From Candidatus Thiomargarita nelsonii (GTDB taxonomy: Bacteria > Pseudomonadota > Gammaproteobacteria > Beggiatoales > Beggiatoaceae): a DNA stretch of 43,305 bases. A program made the translations under genes and the position numbers. The stretch spans positions 1 through 43,305 of the forward strand of contig JSZA02000060.1 of assembly GCA_000785145.2 (NCBI GenBank), written 5' to 3'. The notes beneath the pieces were generated by a model that worked only from the letters and a program-made list of their open reading frames with translations, was not told the DNA's origin and searched no databases. This document shows positions 34,080 to 41,778 of this stretch, one piece after another. How positions within the stretch are numbered: position 1 is the first letter of the stretch; the number at the start of each line of letters is the position of its first letter.

Positions 34080-35016
34080 ATTGGGTAATTTGACCAATTT
34101 GACGTGGCTCTATCTGAATAACAACTCACTCACCGGCGAAATACCAAGGGAATTGGGTAATTTGACCAATTTGGAGGATCTCTATTTGGATAACAACCAA
34201 CTCACCGGCGAAATACCAAGGGAATTGGGTAATTTGACCAATTTGGAGGAGCTCTATCTGGATAACAACCAACTCACCAGCACAATCCCAACGGAATTGG
34301 GCAATTTGACCAATTTGAGTTGGCTCCGTCTGGATAACAACCAACTCACTGGCGAAATTCCAACGGAATTGGGCAATTTGACCAAATTGAACTGGCTCTA
34401 TCTGGATAACAACCAACTCACTGGCACAATTCCAACTGAATTGGGCAATTTGACCAAATTGATCTGGCTCTGGCTGCACAACAACCAACTCTACGGAGAA
34501 ATCCCAGTTGAATTGAAAAACATGTCCTTGATACGACCCTTACCTAGCTATCCACAGCCTCCTTATTTAAAATTAAACGGCAACTACCTAACCGCTTATG
34601 ATCCAGAACTTATCGCATGGCTTGATGAGCACAACCCAGGTTGGGAAACCACACCTCCTACCTCTCTACAAATCGAACTGGAAAAAGATAACTATAATCT
34701 CGGAGAACTTTTTCAAGCGCGACTGACGGAGAAGTTCGCTAGGGGATATGACTTATATGCCGCCGTGCTGATGCCAGATGGAAACTTTTTCGCGCTGACT
34801 AAAGAAAATCAATTTGCAGCTATCAATACTGTTGCCAAATGGGATGGACAAAGAATAGCAGATAATCCTGTGATCTTGCTTGACTTGATATTGCCCGATA
34901 ACTTGCCAAGTGGAGAATATTGCCTTTATGGTATTTTGTCTCCTTTCCATGAATCGGTTTTGGAAACCGTTGATTTGTGGGTGTGGACGCGGCGGTGTTT
35001 ATATATTAATTATTAA
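34027..35016 (+). CDS. C-terminal part of the frameshifted LRR protein
   Basis: This open frame (329 aa from an internal ATG) continues the LRRs of the preceding stretch (LGLFYNQLTGEIPTELGNLTN..., about seven repeats), then the capping AYDPELIAWLDEHNPGW segment. It ends with a domain of about 110 residues (LQIELEKDNYNLGELFQARL, DLYAAVLMPDGNFFALT, LPSGEYCLYGILSP) that looks like an extracellular beta-domain. It has no signal peptide or ribosome-binding site of its own. Removing one C at 34021-34024 joins it to 30933-34079, giving a protein of roughly 1360 residues. As an independent gene it is unlikely. Confidence 0.75.
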   Translation: MTFLGLFYNQLTGEIPTELGNLTNLTWLYLNNNSLTGEIPRELGNLTNLEDLYLDNNQLTGEIPRELGNLTNLEELYLDNNQLTSTIPTELGNLTNLSWLRLDNNQLTGEIPTELGNLTKLNWLYLDNNQLTGTIPTELGNLTKLIWLWLHNNQLYGEIPVELKNMSLIRPLPSYPQPPYLKLNGNYLTAYDPELIAWLDEHNPGWETTPPTSLQIELEKDNYNLGELFQARLTEKFARGYDLYAAVLMPDGNFFALTKENQFAAINTVAKWDGQRIADNPVILLDLILPDNLPSGEYCLYGILSPFHESVLETVDLWVWTRRCLYINY

Positions 35017-35529
35017 TTGTTAAACAACAACCACCTAACCGCATCTGACGCCGAACTTATCGCATGGCTTGATAGCCGCAACCCCGATTGGGATACCACA
35101 CAAACATCTTGTTCTGGATTTTTTACCACACCTATTATTAAAGTAGCTGAAAATAGCGGTGGCGGTGGTGCCACTCTCACTGTTCAAAGAAATGACGAGA
35201 TATACTAGAAATAGACTATGCCACGACAGAGGGTAGTGCCAGGCAAGGAGATGATTATATCGGAGCAATTCTGAAACTAGATCCAGTTAGCGGAGCAATG
35301 CCATATCGTACCGAGATATTGTCGGGTGGGTAGAGCGAAAGCGAAACCCACCATTGTTATAAATTTCAAAGGTTTGGTGGGTGTAGCGAAGCTCTACCCA
35401 CCCGACAAAAAACCTTAACTTAATGGCATTGAGTTAGCGGAGAGAGTTTAGACAATGCTACTATCGTCATCGAAGACAATGAACCAGCAAACTGCGCGGT
35501 TGTTACTGAAATCCCATCTACGGAGTGTG
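35017..35529 (+). pseudogene. LRR/Calx-beta module remnant, cut by a MITE and by a TnpB element
   Basis: Directly after the stop of the LRR gene, the sequence again encodes NNHLTASDAELIAWLDSRN and the start of a Calx-beta domain (PIIKVAENSGGGGATLTVQR). An early stop, a short deletion (near 35205-35270), the 136-base element at 35296-35431, and then the end of a Calx-beta domain and the beginning of another cysteine cap (VTEIPSTEC) follow. The cap breaks off at 35529 against the TnpB element. It is a fifth module of the neighbouring gene that has decayed. Confidence 0.85.
35296..35431. mobile_element. CAATGCCATT-ended MITE-like element, 136 bp, with 11-bp target duplication
   Basis: The ends CAATGCCAT (35296-35304) and ATGGCATTG (35423-35431) are inverted repeats. 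AGTTAGCGGAG occurs directly outside on both sides (35285-35295 and 35432-35442), an 11-bp target duplication inside the Calx-beta remnant. The right end, CTTAACTTAATGGCATTG, is identical to that of the element at 3129-3198, but the interior is different: the GTGGGTAGAGCG...CGCTACACCCACC-type hairpin also found at 41043-41163. Confidence 0.9.
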
Positions 35530-35720
35530 TTAAACCGTTCTCCGATTTATGGACAAACATCACCATGGTTCGGTTCCTGCTTCAACCAAGCTGGTTGCTT
35601 CTGGAAACGAAGTGGCGGAACGCCCAAATCCAGAAGCAGAGCCGTCTTGTCCGCAGGCGTTAATTTACTTCGTTACTTCGTTTCCGAGGAACTCCCGGTA
35701 TTTTGACTCAGTATCAACCA
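35530..35720 (-). ncRNA. Probable omega RNA / right end of the TnpB element
   Basis: In IS200/IS605-type elements the 3' end of tnpB and the adjacent right end are transcribed as the guide (omega) RNA, with the guide taken from flanking DNA. Here the minus-strand sequence after the tnpB stop contains hairpin-forming stretches (GGCGTTCCGCC-like, GGTTGAAGCAGGAACCG). It ends near 35530, where it meets LRR cap sequence. The boundary follows from the loss of match to other LRR caps after CGGAGTGTG at 35529. The exact RNA ends are not determinable from this sequence. Confidence 0.45.
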
Positions 35721-36760
35721 GATTGATATAAAAGGTTTTTTAAATTAATAGCCGCATTCAAATCTCGATCTTGTTCATGACCACAAGCGGAGCAATGGTA
35801 AACGCGCTCAGATAACTTCAGTTCTTCTTTCTTCTGCCCACAGTTTGAACAATTTTTGGAAGAAGGAAACCACCTATCAGCAATCAACAGGTAATTGCCC
35901 TTATATTTCGACTTATACTCAAGTTGCCGTCTAAACTCGTAAAAACCTATATCAGTTATCGCACGAGAAAGCTTACGGTTTTTTAACATACCAGATACAT
36001 TCAAATCTTCAATCACAATGCCACCGAAGCTATCAGTCAAATAACGGGTGATTTTATGAAGTGAATCCTGCCTGATATTTGTTATTTTGGCATGCACAGA
36101 TGCTATCTTTTGTTTGAGTTTTTGTCGATTATGCGATCCTTTTACCCTGCGAGACAATGAACGCTGCATGCGTTTCAGTTTTTTAAGGAATTTCTTTAAA
36201 GGTTTTGGTGCCTCGAAAGCTTTCCCATTTGACAAAGTGGCAAGTGCCTTAATACCTAGATCAACACCCACGCCAGCTTGGCTCTCGCATGACTTAGGCA
36301 TTTGCTCTAATTCAACATTAAGACTTACAAACCACTTGTTTGCTTTATTAGAAATCGTGGCACTTATCACCTTTCCAGAAAAACGTAACGCTTCACGCAT
36401 TCTTATCCAACCCAGTTTGGGTAACTTGATGTATTTACCATCTAGCTTTATATGATTATTACCCACATAAAAACTATCATGGTGATTTTTCTTTTTAAAT
36501 TGCGGATAACCTCCTAAACCTTTAAAAAAACGATTAAATGCTGTTTGCATAAAAATAAACGGCTGTTGACTCGCATATTTCGTCACATCGTACATCCACG
36601 GAAAATCAACGGGTTTTATCGCATTAAATTGCTTTTTTAGTGCGAAAGCCCTTGGTTTTAAACCATTTTCATATTGGCGTTTCCATTCTTCTAAGGCCCA
36701 ATTCCAGGTGAAACGCGCAATTCCACAAGCTTGTTTGAAATATTGCCGAGGGCTTGTCAT
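35714..36760 (-). CDS. tnpB: TnpB-type RNA-guided nuclease (IS200/IS605 OrfB), N-terminal frameshift
   Basis: The 348-aa open frame has the RuvC-like residues of TnpB: D in VGVDLGIKALATLS (about residue 168), E in GIVIEDLNVSGML (about 252) and D in ACGHEQDRDLNAAINL. The zinc finger is present (CSNCGQ...YHCSACG). The N-terminal helix YFKQACGIARFTWNWALEEW is intact. Upstream, an ATG at 36800 begins MTITLAHKICLDPNDK, the usual TnpB start, in another frame. Deleting one C of the run at 36750-36752 joins the two as DPNDKPRQYFKQACG. The gene is therefore frameshifted near its start, or translated from the internal ATG at 36760. No tnpA transposase gene lies nearby. Confidence 0.85.
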   Translation of the reverse strand: MTSPRQYFKQACGIARFTWNWALEEWKRQYENGLKPRAFALKKQFNAIKPVDFPWMYDVTKYASQQPFIFMQTAFNRFFKGLGGYPQFKKKNHHDSFYVGNNHIKLDGKYIKLPKLGWIRMREALRFSGKVISATISNKANKWFVSLNVELEQMPKSCESQAGVGVDLGIKALATLSNGKAFEAPKPLKKFLKKLKRMQRSLSRRVKGSHNRQKLKQKIASVHAKITNIRQDSLHKITRYLTDSFGGIVIEDLNVSGMLKNRKLSRAITDIGFYEFRRQLEYKSKYKGNYLLIADRWFPSSKNCSNCGQKKEELKLSERVYHCSACGHEQDRDLNAAINLKNLLYQSG

Positions 36761-36800
36761 TTGGATCTAAACAGATTTTATGAGCAAGAGTTATTGTCAT
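36761..36800 (-). pseudogene. Displaced N-terminus of tnpB
   Basis: ATG at 36800 encodes MTITLAHKICLDPNDK, which fits the first residues of TnpB proteins and lies in a different frame from the main open frame (offset of one base). Confidence 0.7.
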
Positions 36801-36969
36801 GAGTGATGAATCTCCAATGCCTTTTAGGATTTGTTTTTAGCTTCGTATACACAGAAAGCATCGTTTTGACATTGCCGTACATCTCAAAAGTGGCGACAGA
36901 CAAGATACCAAACCAAAAATAGTTTGTCAAGTCGGAATAAAAAGATATTTTTGTCAATATTTTTCCATA

Positions 36970-37165
36970 TAATTTGTAGCTGTTTTCAACCCCCTATCGC
37001 TAATCGCACTCAGAGCCAAACCGAATCCTTGATTGGTTTTTTTGTCAATACGCTGGTATTGCGTCTTGATTTGTCTGATAATCAGATTTTTGACAAAGTT
37101 TTGCGACAAGCGCGACAAATTGCTTTAGAAGCTTACACTCATCAAGATGTTTCAAAGTATAAGTT
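36970..37165 (+). pseudogene. Fragment of a non-ribosomal peptide synthetase condensation domain
   Basis: Within the open stretch 36924-37184, residues PIANRTQSQTESLIGFFVNT, LVLRLDLSDN, FDKVLRQARQIALEAYTHQD match the conserved C-terminal half of NRPS condensation domains (the PIANR, GFFVNT and HQD motifs). The match breaks off right after HQDV. Only about 60 of 450 residues are left, with no adenylation or carrier domain nearby, so it is a relic of a deleted NRPS gene. Confidence 0.8.
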
Positions 37166-37340
37166 AATTTTTGGATTATATTAGCTAATTATATACTCCG
37201 TTAATTGCTTAATGCGGGTACAGGGATTTGCGGTTTATATATTCACACATCGAAGGGCATATATGATAAATTTTACCCAAACTGAAAAAAATCTGGCTAA
37301 ACAAATTAAACTAATCAAAGCAGATCACCATGATGGCAAA

Positions 37341-37371
37341 GAAATCCTATTTTTTCAAAAAATAGGATTTC
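37341..37371. repeat. GAAATCCTATTT palindrome, copy 5
   Basis: GAAATCCTATTTTTT-C-AAAAAATAGGATTTC, identical to the copy at 881-911. Confidence 0.75.
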
Positions 37372-37600
37372 TCACTGGATATTTCCGCCCTCCTGTACTA
37401 GCTCGTAGGTTTGTTTGCCGGAGCAGGTTTGCAACCAACTACCTAAAGTATCATAATTTTTTTGACACACAAACGCCCATCAACAACTCACCCCGTATAT
37501 CATTAACCCCAAACCTGCCATACCCATACTCCGTATAATTAATATATTTTTAAAATCAAATATTTAACTCATAACTAATCAAACGTAGTCTGCCCCCAAT

Positions 37601-38884
37601 TTACACCCTTTTCAAAACCAACAAAGTAATATCATCAAATACCGTCTGCTCGCCAATGTACTGTTTCACATTTTCAATCACAGATTGCTGGATTTTTTTG
37701 GCAGAGGATTGCCAGTTTTGTTTAACCACCTCACACAAACGCTCCAAACCGTACTCTTTTTTATCAATATTTGTGGCTTCCGTAATGCCATCAGTATAAA
37801 GCACCACTACATCTCCATGATTCAGTTTAATCTTAGTTTCAGATACAAAATCGGCAATATTATCAATAAATCCAAATGGAAAACCTAAATCAATAGTATC
37901 TATCAATTCCACTTTGCCATCTCGCACCACAATAATATCTTCATGTTGTCCACTTAAACGGAGTTGTCCATTTTGATACTCCAATAAAACCAATGTCATG
38001 TTTTTTTGGGCTTTCATTCGAGCCACGTTCTGGCAAATCATCTTATTAAGCGCACCTAAAAATTTAACAAAATCGGTTTCCTCATTGAGAAATAAAGTTC
38101 GCACCGCCGATTGCACCATAATTGCCAAAACGCCGCTTTCTAAACCATGTCCAGTGACATCGCCGATACTCAGTAAAATGCGCCCCTCATGTTGAATGAC
38201 ATCATAATAGTCGCCACCAACTTCATCAGCTGGTTCCAGAAAGCCAGCAATGTCTAAATCGTCAATTTGCGACAATTCATAATCTGGGGGCAATAACATT
38301 TGTTGCATAAGGCGCGAAATATCTAATTCGGCACTCATGCGGATATTTTCAGATTTTAGCTGTTCATTCAGGGCTATAATTTTGCTATTGGCTTTAGTCA
38401 ATTGTGCGGCTTGTTCTTGCAATTCTTGGGTACGTTCAGCAACAGTTTCTTCCAAGTAGGCTTGGAATTCTGCTATTGCTTGAGTTTGAGTATAGCTGTT
38501 TAATGCATTAGTAATGGTTAATTTGAAATCTTCTGTTTGCCAAGGTTTAGCAATGTAACGATATAAATTTGCATACTTGATGGCATTACCTACCGCACTA
38601 AGATCGGCTTGCCCAGTTAGCATAATGGTGATAGTTTTTGGCGACAAAGTGTGAAAACGCTTTAACAGTTCATCTCCTTTTATACCAGGCATGATGTAAT
38701 CAGAAATAACTAAGGCAATTTCATGTCCATTTTCCGATAGTTCTTCATAAAGTTCTAAAGCGTCTTCACCATTTTCTGCCATTTCAATGACATAATCTTC
38801 TCCAACCACATTTTTAATTTCTATATCGAGACTATCAAGTATGGCGGGTTCATCATCAACACAGATAATAGCCAATTCATTCAT
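37601..38884 (-). CDS. Response regulator with PP2C (SpoIIE-type) serine phosphatase output
   Basis: From the ATG at 38884 the protein has 427 residues. A receiver domain (about 1-125) carries IICVDDEP, the phospho-acceptor Asp in VISDYIMPG, T in MLTGQAD and KPW. A coiled coil spans about 140-205 (EETVAERTQELQEQAAQL). A PP2C/SpoIIE phosphatase domain (about 215-427) carries the metal ligands in VGGDYYDV and SIGDVTGHG, VVLYTDGITEA and FDDITLLVL. RsbU-like proteins of this kind dephosphorylate an anti-sigma antagonist or other phosphoserine target when the receiver is phosphorylated. An upstream in-frame ATG at 38941 would overlap the neighbouring receiver gene and is not favoured. No histidine kinase is encoded in the window. 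Confidence 0.85.
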   Translation of the reverse strand: MNELAIICVDDEPAILDSLDIEIKNVVGEDYVIEMAENGEDALELYEELSENGHEIALVISDYIMPGIKGDELLKRFHTLSPKTITIMLTGQADLSAVGNAIKYANLYRYIAKPWQTEDFKLTITNALNSYTQTQAIAEFQAYLEETVAERTQELQEQAAQLTKANSKIIALNEQLKSENIRMSAELDISRLMQQMLLPPDYELSQIDDLDIAGFLEPADEVGGDYYDVIQHEGRILLSIGDVTGHGLESGVLAIMVQSAVRTLFLNEETDFVKFLGALNKMICQNVARMKAQKNMTLVLLEYQNGQLRLSGQHEDIIVVRDGKVELIDTIDLGFPFGFIDNIADFVSETKIKLNHGDVVVLYTDGITEATNIDKKEYGLERLCEVVKQNWQSSAKKIQQSVIENVKQYIGEQTVFDDITLLVLKRV

Positions 38885-38886
38885 AG

Positions 38887-39282
38887 TTATACGGCACCCA
38901 TCCCAGATTTGATGGTATCGATCAATTCCTTGGAGCTCCAAGGTTTATGAATACAGCGATGAAGGTTAGCTTGATCTCTGGCTCGATCAACCGCTTCTTG
39001 ATCAGCTTGCCCCGTGAGTAACACTTTAACAATTTTTGGAAATTTTTCATGTACTTTGATGAGAAACTCATCTCCTTTGAGACCCGGCATCAGCCAATCG
39101 GAGACAATGACAAGTACATTAGTGCCTTCTTCATCTAGCTCATCAATAATTTCCAGAGCATCTTCAGCATTTTCGGCAAATTCGTAGACATATTTCTCTC
39201 CGAATTGTTTACGAAGTTGTATCTCAAGACTATTGAGTACCATTTCCTCATCATCAACACACAAAATCACTTGCTCGCTCAA
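38887..39282 (-). CDS. Single-domain response regulator (CheY-like receiver)
   Basis: The 131-aa protein is a lone receiver: VILCVDDEE at the N-terminus, VSDWLMPG with the phospho-acceptor Asp, VLLTGQAD, and IHKPW with the conserved Lys. The start is TTG at 39282, supported by AGGAGAA eight bases upstream; no ATG fits. It lies two bases before the REC-PP2C gene, whose receiver is similar (both have E-NAEDALE/ENGEDALE and TGQAD segments), so the pair probably arose by duplication and forms one operon and signalling unit. It may compete with or relay phosphate to the PP2C protein. Confidence 0.85.
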   Translation of the reverse strand: MSEQVILCVDDEEMVLNSLEIQLRKQFGEKYVYEFAENAEDALEIIDELDEEGTNVLVIVSDWLMPGLKGDEFLIKVHEKFPKIVKVLLTGQADQEAVDRARDQANLHRCIHKPWSSKELIDTIKSGMGAV

Positions 39283-39310
39283 AATAATTTCTCCTTTTTA
39301 CATACAATTA

Positions 39311-39410
39311 AGGGCAACCACTTCGTAGGGGCGGGCAACCACAAGGGATTGCCCCTACAAAAAATCACGGTTCACGTAGGGGCGGGCAACCACAAGGGAT
39401 TGCCCCTACG
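39311..39410. repeat. Two copies of the GTAGGGGCGGGCAACC dispersed repeat
   Basis: GTAGGGGCGGGCAACCACAA followed by GGGATTGCCCCTAC occurs at 39325-39358 and again at 39377-39410, directly upstream of the receiver gene. The arms GGGCAACC/GGTTGCCC-like form hairpins. Confidence 0.75.
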
Positions 39411-39428
39411 CCCGACACGATATGGCAG

Positions 39429-39485
39429 TGGTCCTACGCACCGGTTATCAGGTGGCACGTTTATTTGTGCGGAGTACGCACCCTA
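39429..39485. repeat. GTAGGGTGCGT-type repeat
   Basis: TCCTACGCACCGG and GAGTACGCACCCTAC flank this stretch; same family as 3027-3105 and 26573-26712. Confidence 0.5.
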
Positions 39486-39517
39486 CTCTTGCTTGCCAAC
39501 TTTAAAACGATAAAGGC

Positions 39518-40933
39518 TTATCCTAGCATAACGTTTAGTAGGCGATTCGTGATTGTTAGTGCATTATTGAAGCTATAGTCACTCTTTTCACTTGAAATAT
39601 CAGCTAAAAAGTCTTCATACCTATAATCTCTTGAAAAGTATGAAAATGATTTTAAATAGAAATAATCTTCAGCACCCATAAACTGACGACTAATCTCTTT
39701 AGAAATCATGATTGATTTTTCATAGTCTATTTCATCACTTAAGTTCAAATGAGTTATTCCCAGAGCCGGACTATGGCTTATAGATGCTCCATAGCGAGCA
39801 AGCTCTTTGATATATTCCTTAGTATTTGATGACCATCCAAATACAATCACGGGGCCAACTGAAACACCTTTTATGTATTCTCTATGTTTTTCTAACCAAT
39901 CAAGAGTTTCCGAAATAGTCTCTTCATTTTCTCCTGCCGAAAGAAGTATATTAACCTTTATATTGATATTATGAACATAAGCATTTTTGATCAAATCAGA
40001 TGCTCTAAATAAATATTTTTCTGGATTTTTTGTTTTACTCATTCTTGTTAGTTGTTGAAGTGATGCACTTTCCAGCCCCAAGTCCAGAACTTTCAACCCA
40101 GTTTGTGCCAGTTTTTTTATGTGCTTAGAATTGATAGCATCAACCCTACCTTCGGCTCTCCATTTGAACTCCAAGTTATATTTGTTGCGAAGCAATTGAA
40201 ACTCATCGACCCATTTTCCATTTGGAACAAACATAGAAGCTTCAAAATACGGAGTCATTTCGGTTAATTCATCACGGATGATGGTTGATTTAATTTCTTC
40301 GATGAGTACTTGAGGAGCTTTTAATGGGAGTAACTTTTCATCTTTCTCCTGGCAAAAAGAACATCCCATTCCACAGCCTCTAGCGACTTCTATGCTGGGC
40401 TGGTACAAGTGCCGTTCAACCAGCAAAGAGTAATCTAAAGAAGGATATTGATTTATTTGATTAGATTTGATTGATAAATTAATTGGATGACAGCTTGAAT
40501 CTGACCGAATAATTTGGGTTATTATTGAATCCGCAATCCCCGCAACCACGATATCCGCTTTTGGAACCGCTTTTTTCATCAAGTCCTTTCTGTTTCCAAT
40601 AACCCACCTTCCACCCAAGATAATTTTTACTTTGGGATTGCTCTCCTTTACTAACTCAATAAATTCATTGAGCCATGAGATAGCATAAAAGCTTGGAACC
40701 GAAATCAGTAAAGGTAGGCTTGAATAGTTGAAACCAAGACTTATGCATTTTTGCAAAGTAATCGAAGGACTCTCAAAGTGTCCGTGAATTTGAACGGGGT
40801 TCCATCCTTCTTGTTTAAGAATTGTAGCTAACGAAAGTAATCCATAATTTAAGTATCTATTACGCCTACTTATCTTGTTATCTGTTTTTTTTACTATCAG
40901 TTGACCAGCACTGATACAAAAAATCCTGTTCAT
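39518..40933 (-). CDS. B12-binding-type radical SAM protein
   Basis: The 471-aa protein has an N-terminal domain resembling a cobalamin-binding fold (GLLSLATILKQEGW, then VKIILGGRW). The radical SAM cluster loop is ARGCGMGCSFCQEKDE (C-x3-C-x2-C) near residue 187. Typical further radical SAM strands are FKWRAEGRVDAI and GLKVLDLGLESAS (the GLES-type SAM contact), followed by a TIM-barrel remainder. The family covers methylthio-, methyl- and other transferases; no His of a DxHxxG motif is clear in the N-terminal part, so B12 binding is uncertain. It is a single gene with its own 5' region. Its substrate is unknown, but a link to the modified-peptide genes of the window is not supported by position. 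Confidence 0.75.
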   Translation of the reverse strand: MNRIFCISAGQLIVKKTDNKISRRNRYLNYGLLSLATILKQEGWNPVQIHGHFESPSITLQKCISLGFNYSSLPLLISVPSFYAISWLNEFIELVKESNPKVKIILGGRWVIGNRKDLMKKAVPKADIVVAGIADSIITQIIRSDSSCHPINLSIKSNQINQYPSLDYSLLVERHLYQPSIEVARGCGMGCSFCQEKDEKLLPLKAPQVLIEEIKSTIIRDELTEMTPYFEASMFVPNGKWVDEFQLLRNKYNLEFKWRAEGRVDAINSKHIKKLAQTGLKVLDLGLESASLQQLTRMSKTKNPEKYLFRASDLIKNAYVHNINIKVNILLSAGENEETISETLDWLEKHREYIKGVSVGPVIVFGWSSNTKEYIKELARYGASISHSPALGITHLNLSDEIDYEKSIMISKEISRQFMGAEDYFYLKSFSYFSRDYRYEDFLADISSEKSDYSFNNALTITNRLLNVMLG

Positions 40934-41042
40934 GTGTAATCCTTGTAAAATCCAACAGCATTATATTTTATTCCTCGTTCCCTTAGCGAAGCGCACTCAC
41001 TTAGACATAAGTATTTAAGCAGTTGAAATATAATAATATTAT

Positions 41043-41163
41043 GTAGGGTGGGTAGAGCGATACATCGTTATGGGACGCCCAACCCACCATTGTTATAAAT
41101 TTACTTCGGTAACGAAGTTTCAAAGGGTTGGTGGGTGTAGCGAAGCTCTACCCACCCTACAAA
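41043..41163. repeat. GTGGGTAGAGCG hairpin repeat
   Basis: TAGGGTGGGTAGAGCG at the left and AGCTCTACCCACCCTACA at the right are inverted repeats; the interior has CCACCATTGTTATAAATTT and GGTTGGTGGGTGTAGCG. The same sequence, shorter by about 35 bases, is the interior of the element at 35296-35431, but here the CAATGCCATT ends are missing. Confidence 0.8.
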
Positions 41164-41239
41164 AAAACTTTAAGAGAGTGCGCGAGGCAAAGGAATGCCT
41201 GCTAGGACGCGCCGCAACAAAAAAAACAGTCGTCCGCTT

Positions 41240-41263
41240 CCAAGATAAATCTTGGACTCCTTT
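41240..41263. repeat. GGAGTCCAA palindrome, copy 5
   Basis: TCCAAGATAAATCTTGGACT followed by CC, the reverse complement of the other copies. Confidence 0.65.
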
Positions 41264-41364
41264 AGTAACATTCAATCCGCCAAGAATATATAAATTGCAT
41301 TTATGCGTAGCAAAACGGCAAATAGCATGTTTGGGAATACCTGCTTAGAATCCTGTTAAGCTTT

Positions 41365-41778
41365 TTAAACCAAGTTTTGACGTTCTGCTTCTAATGCTAT
41401 AAATGGTGCCTTTTTCTTTAAATGTTCAAAAGAAATCTCTTTATTCAAATAATTTAGATACCATGTTTGACGTTCTATGACTAAATCTTCGTCGTCATTA
41501 AGCTTTAGATGTTTTATCGTCTCCCATAGCTTATCTTTTTGATTGCTTGATAGTGCGGGCTTAGGTTGATTTCCAGTACTATGCGGAATCCAAAAGGCTG
41601 AATAAGCACAAATACTATTATAAGCTATACGCATATCTGGCAATGCGCGTTGCCAGTACTCTTTTCCTCGCCATTGCTGGGAAGTTGGTTTTTGTACTTT
41701 GGATAAGAATTGTTGTCCAGGATTTCTAACTTGTTTAGAAAAATGACTAGGTTCTGGTTGGGCAGCCACTGGAATCAT
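41365..41778 (-). pseudogene. HNH endonuclease partner with its catalytic core deleted
   Basis: From the ATG at 41778 the protein has 137 residues. Its start, MIPVAAQPEPSHFSKQVRNP, and the segment EYWQRALPDMRIAYNSICAYS, then FWIPHSTG, match a family of HNH endonucleases that accompany ATPases. In such proteins ICAYC..WIP is followed by a D-H motif and a W-x-N core. Here the sequence jumps from STG to QPKPALSSNQKDKLW, then continues with the normal C-terminal part (TIKHLKLNDDEDLVIERQTW). The first zinc cysteine is Ser (CAYS), and the His-Asn core is missing. The open frame is kept, but nuclease activity is not expected. The ATG overlaps the ATPase stop by four bases (ATGA). Confidence 0.7.

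Larger units (their letters stand above)
36801..37600. other. Degraded region between tnpB and the PP2C gene
   Basis: Apart from the condensation-domain scrap (36970-37165) and the palindrome at 37341-37371, nothing coding is convincing. A short open stretch from about 37263 (MINFTQTEKNLAKQIKLIKADHHDGK) may be part of another broken gene; it runs into the palindrome. Confidence 0.5.
40934..41364. other. Intergenic region with a 120-base hairpin repeat
   Basis: No gene. It holds the repeat at 41043-41163 and a GGAGTCCAA palindrome at 41240-41263. The open frame crossing 41070-41348 is built from these repeats. Confidence 0.6.

Noticed and set aside
35455..35731. Two short plus-strand open frames over the right end of the TnpB element
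   Set aside because: They lie in the noncoding end of the element, antisense to the presumed omega RNA, and have no homology-like features.
37212..37538. 108-codon open frame upstream of the PP2C gene
   Set aside because: It crosses the GAAATCCTATTT palindrome in the middle, and composition after it is not protein-like; at most the first part is a gene scrap.
41070..41348. 92-codon open frame on the plus strand
   Set aside because: Built from the GTGGGTAGAGCG hairpin repeat and the GGAGTCCAA palindrome; no protein family resemblance.
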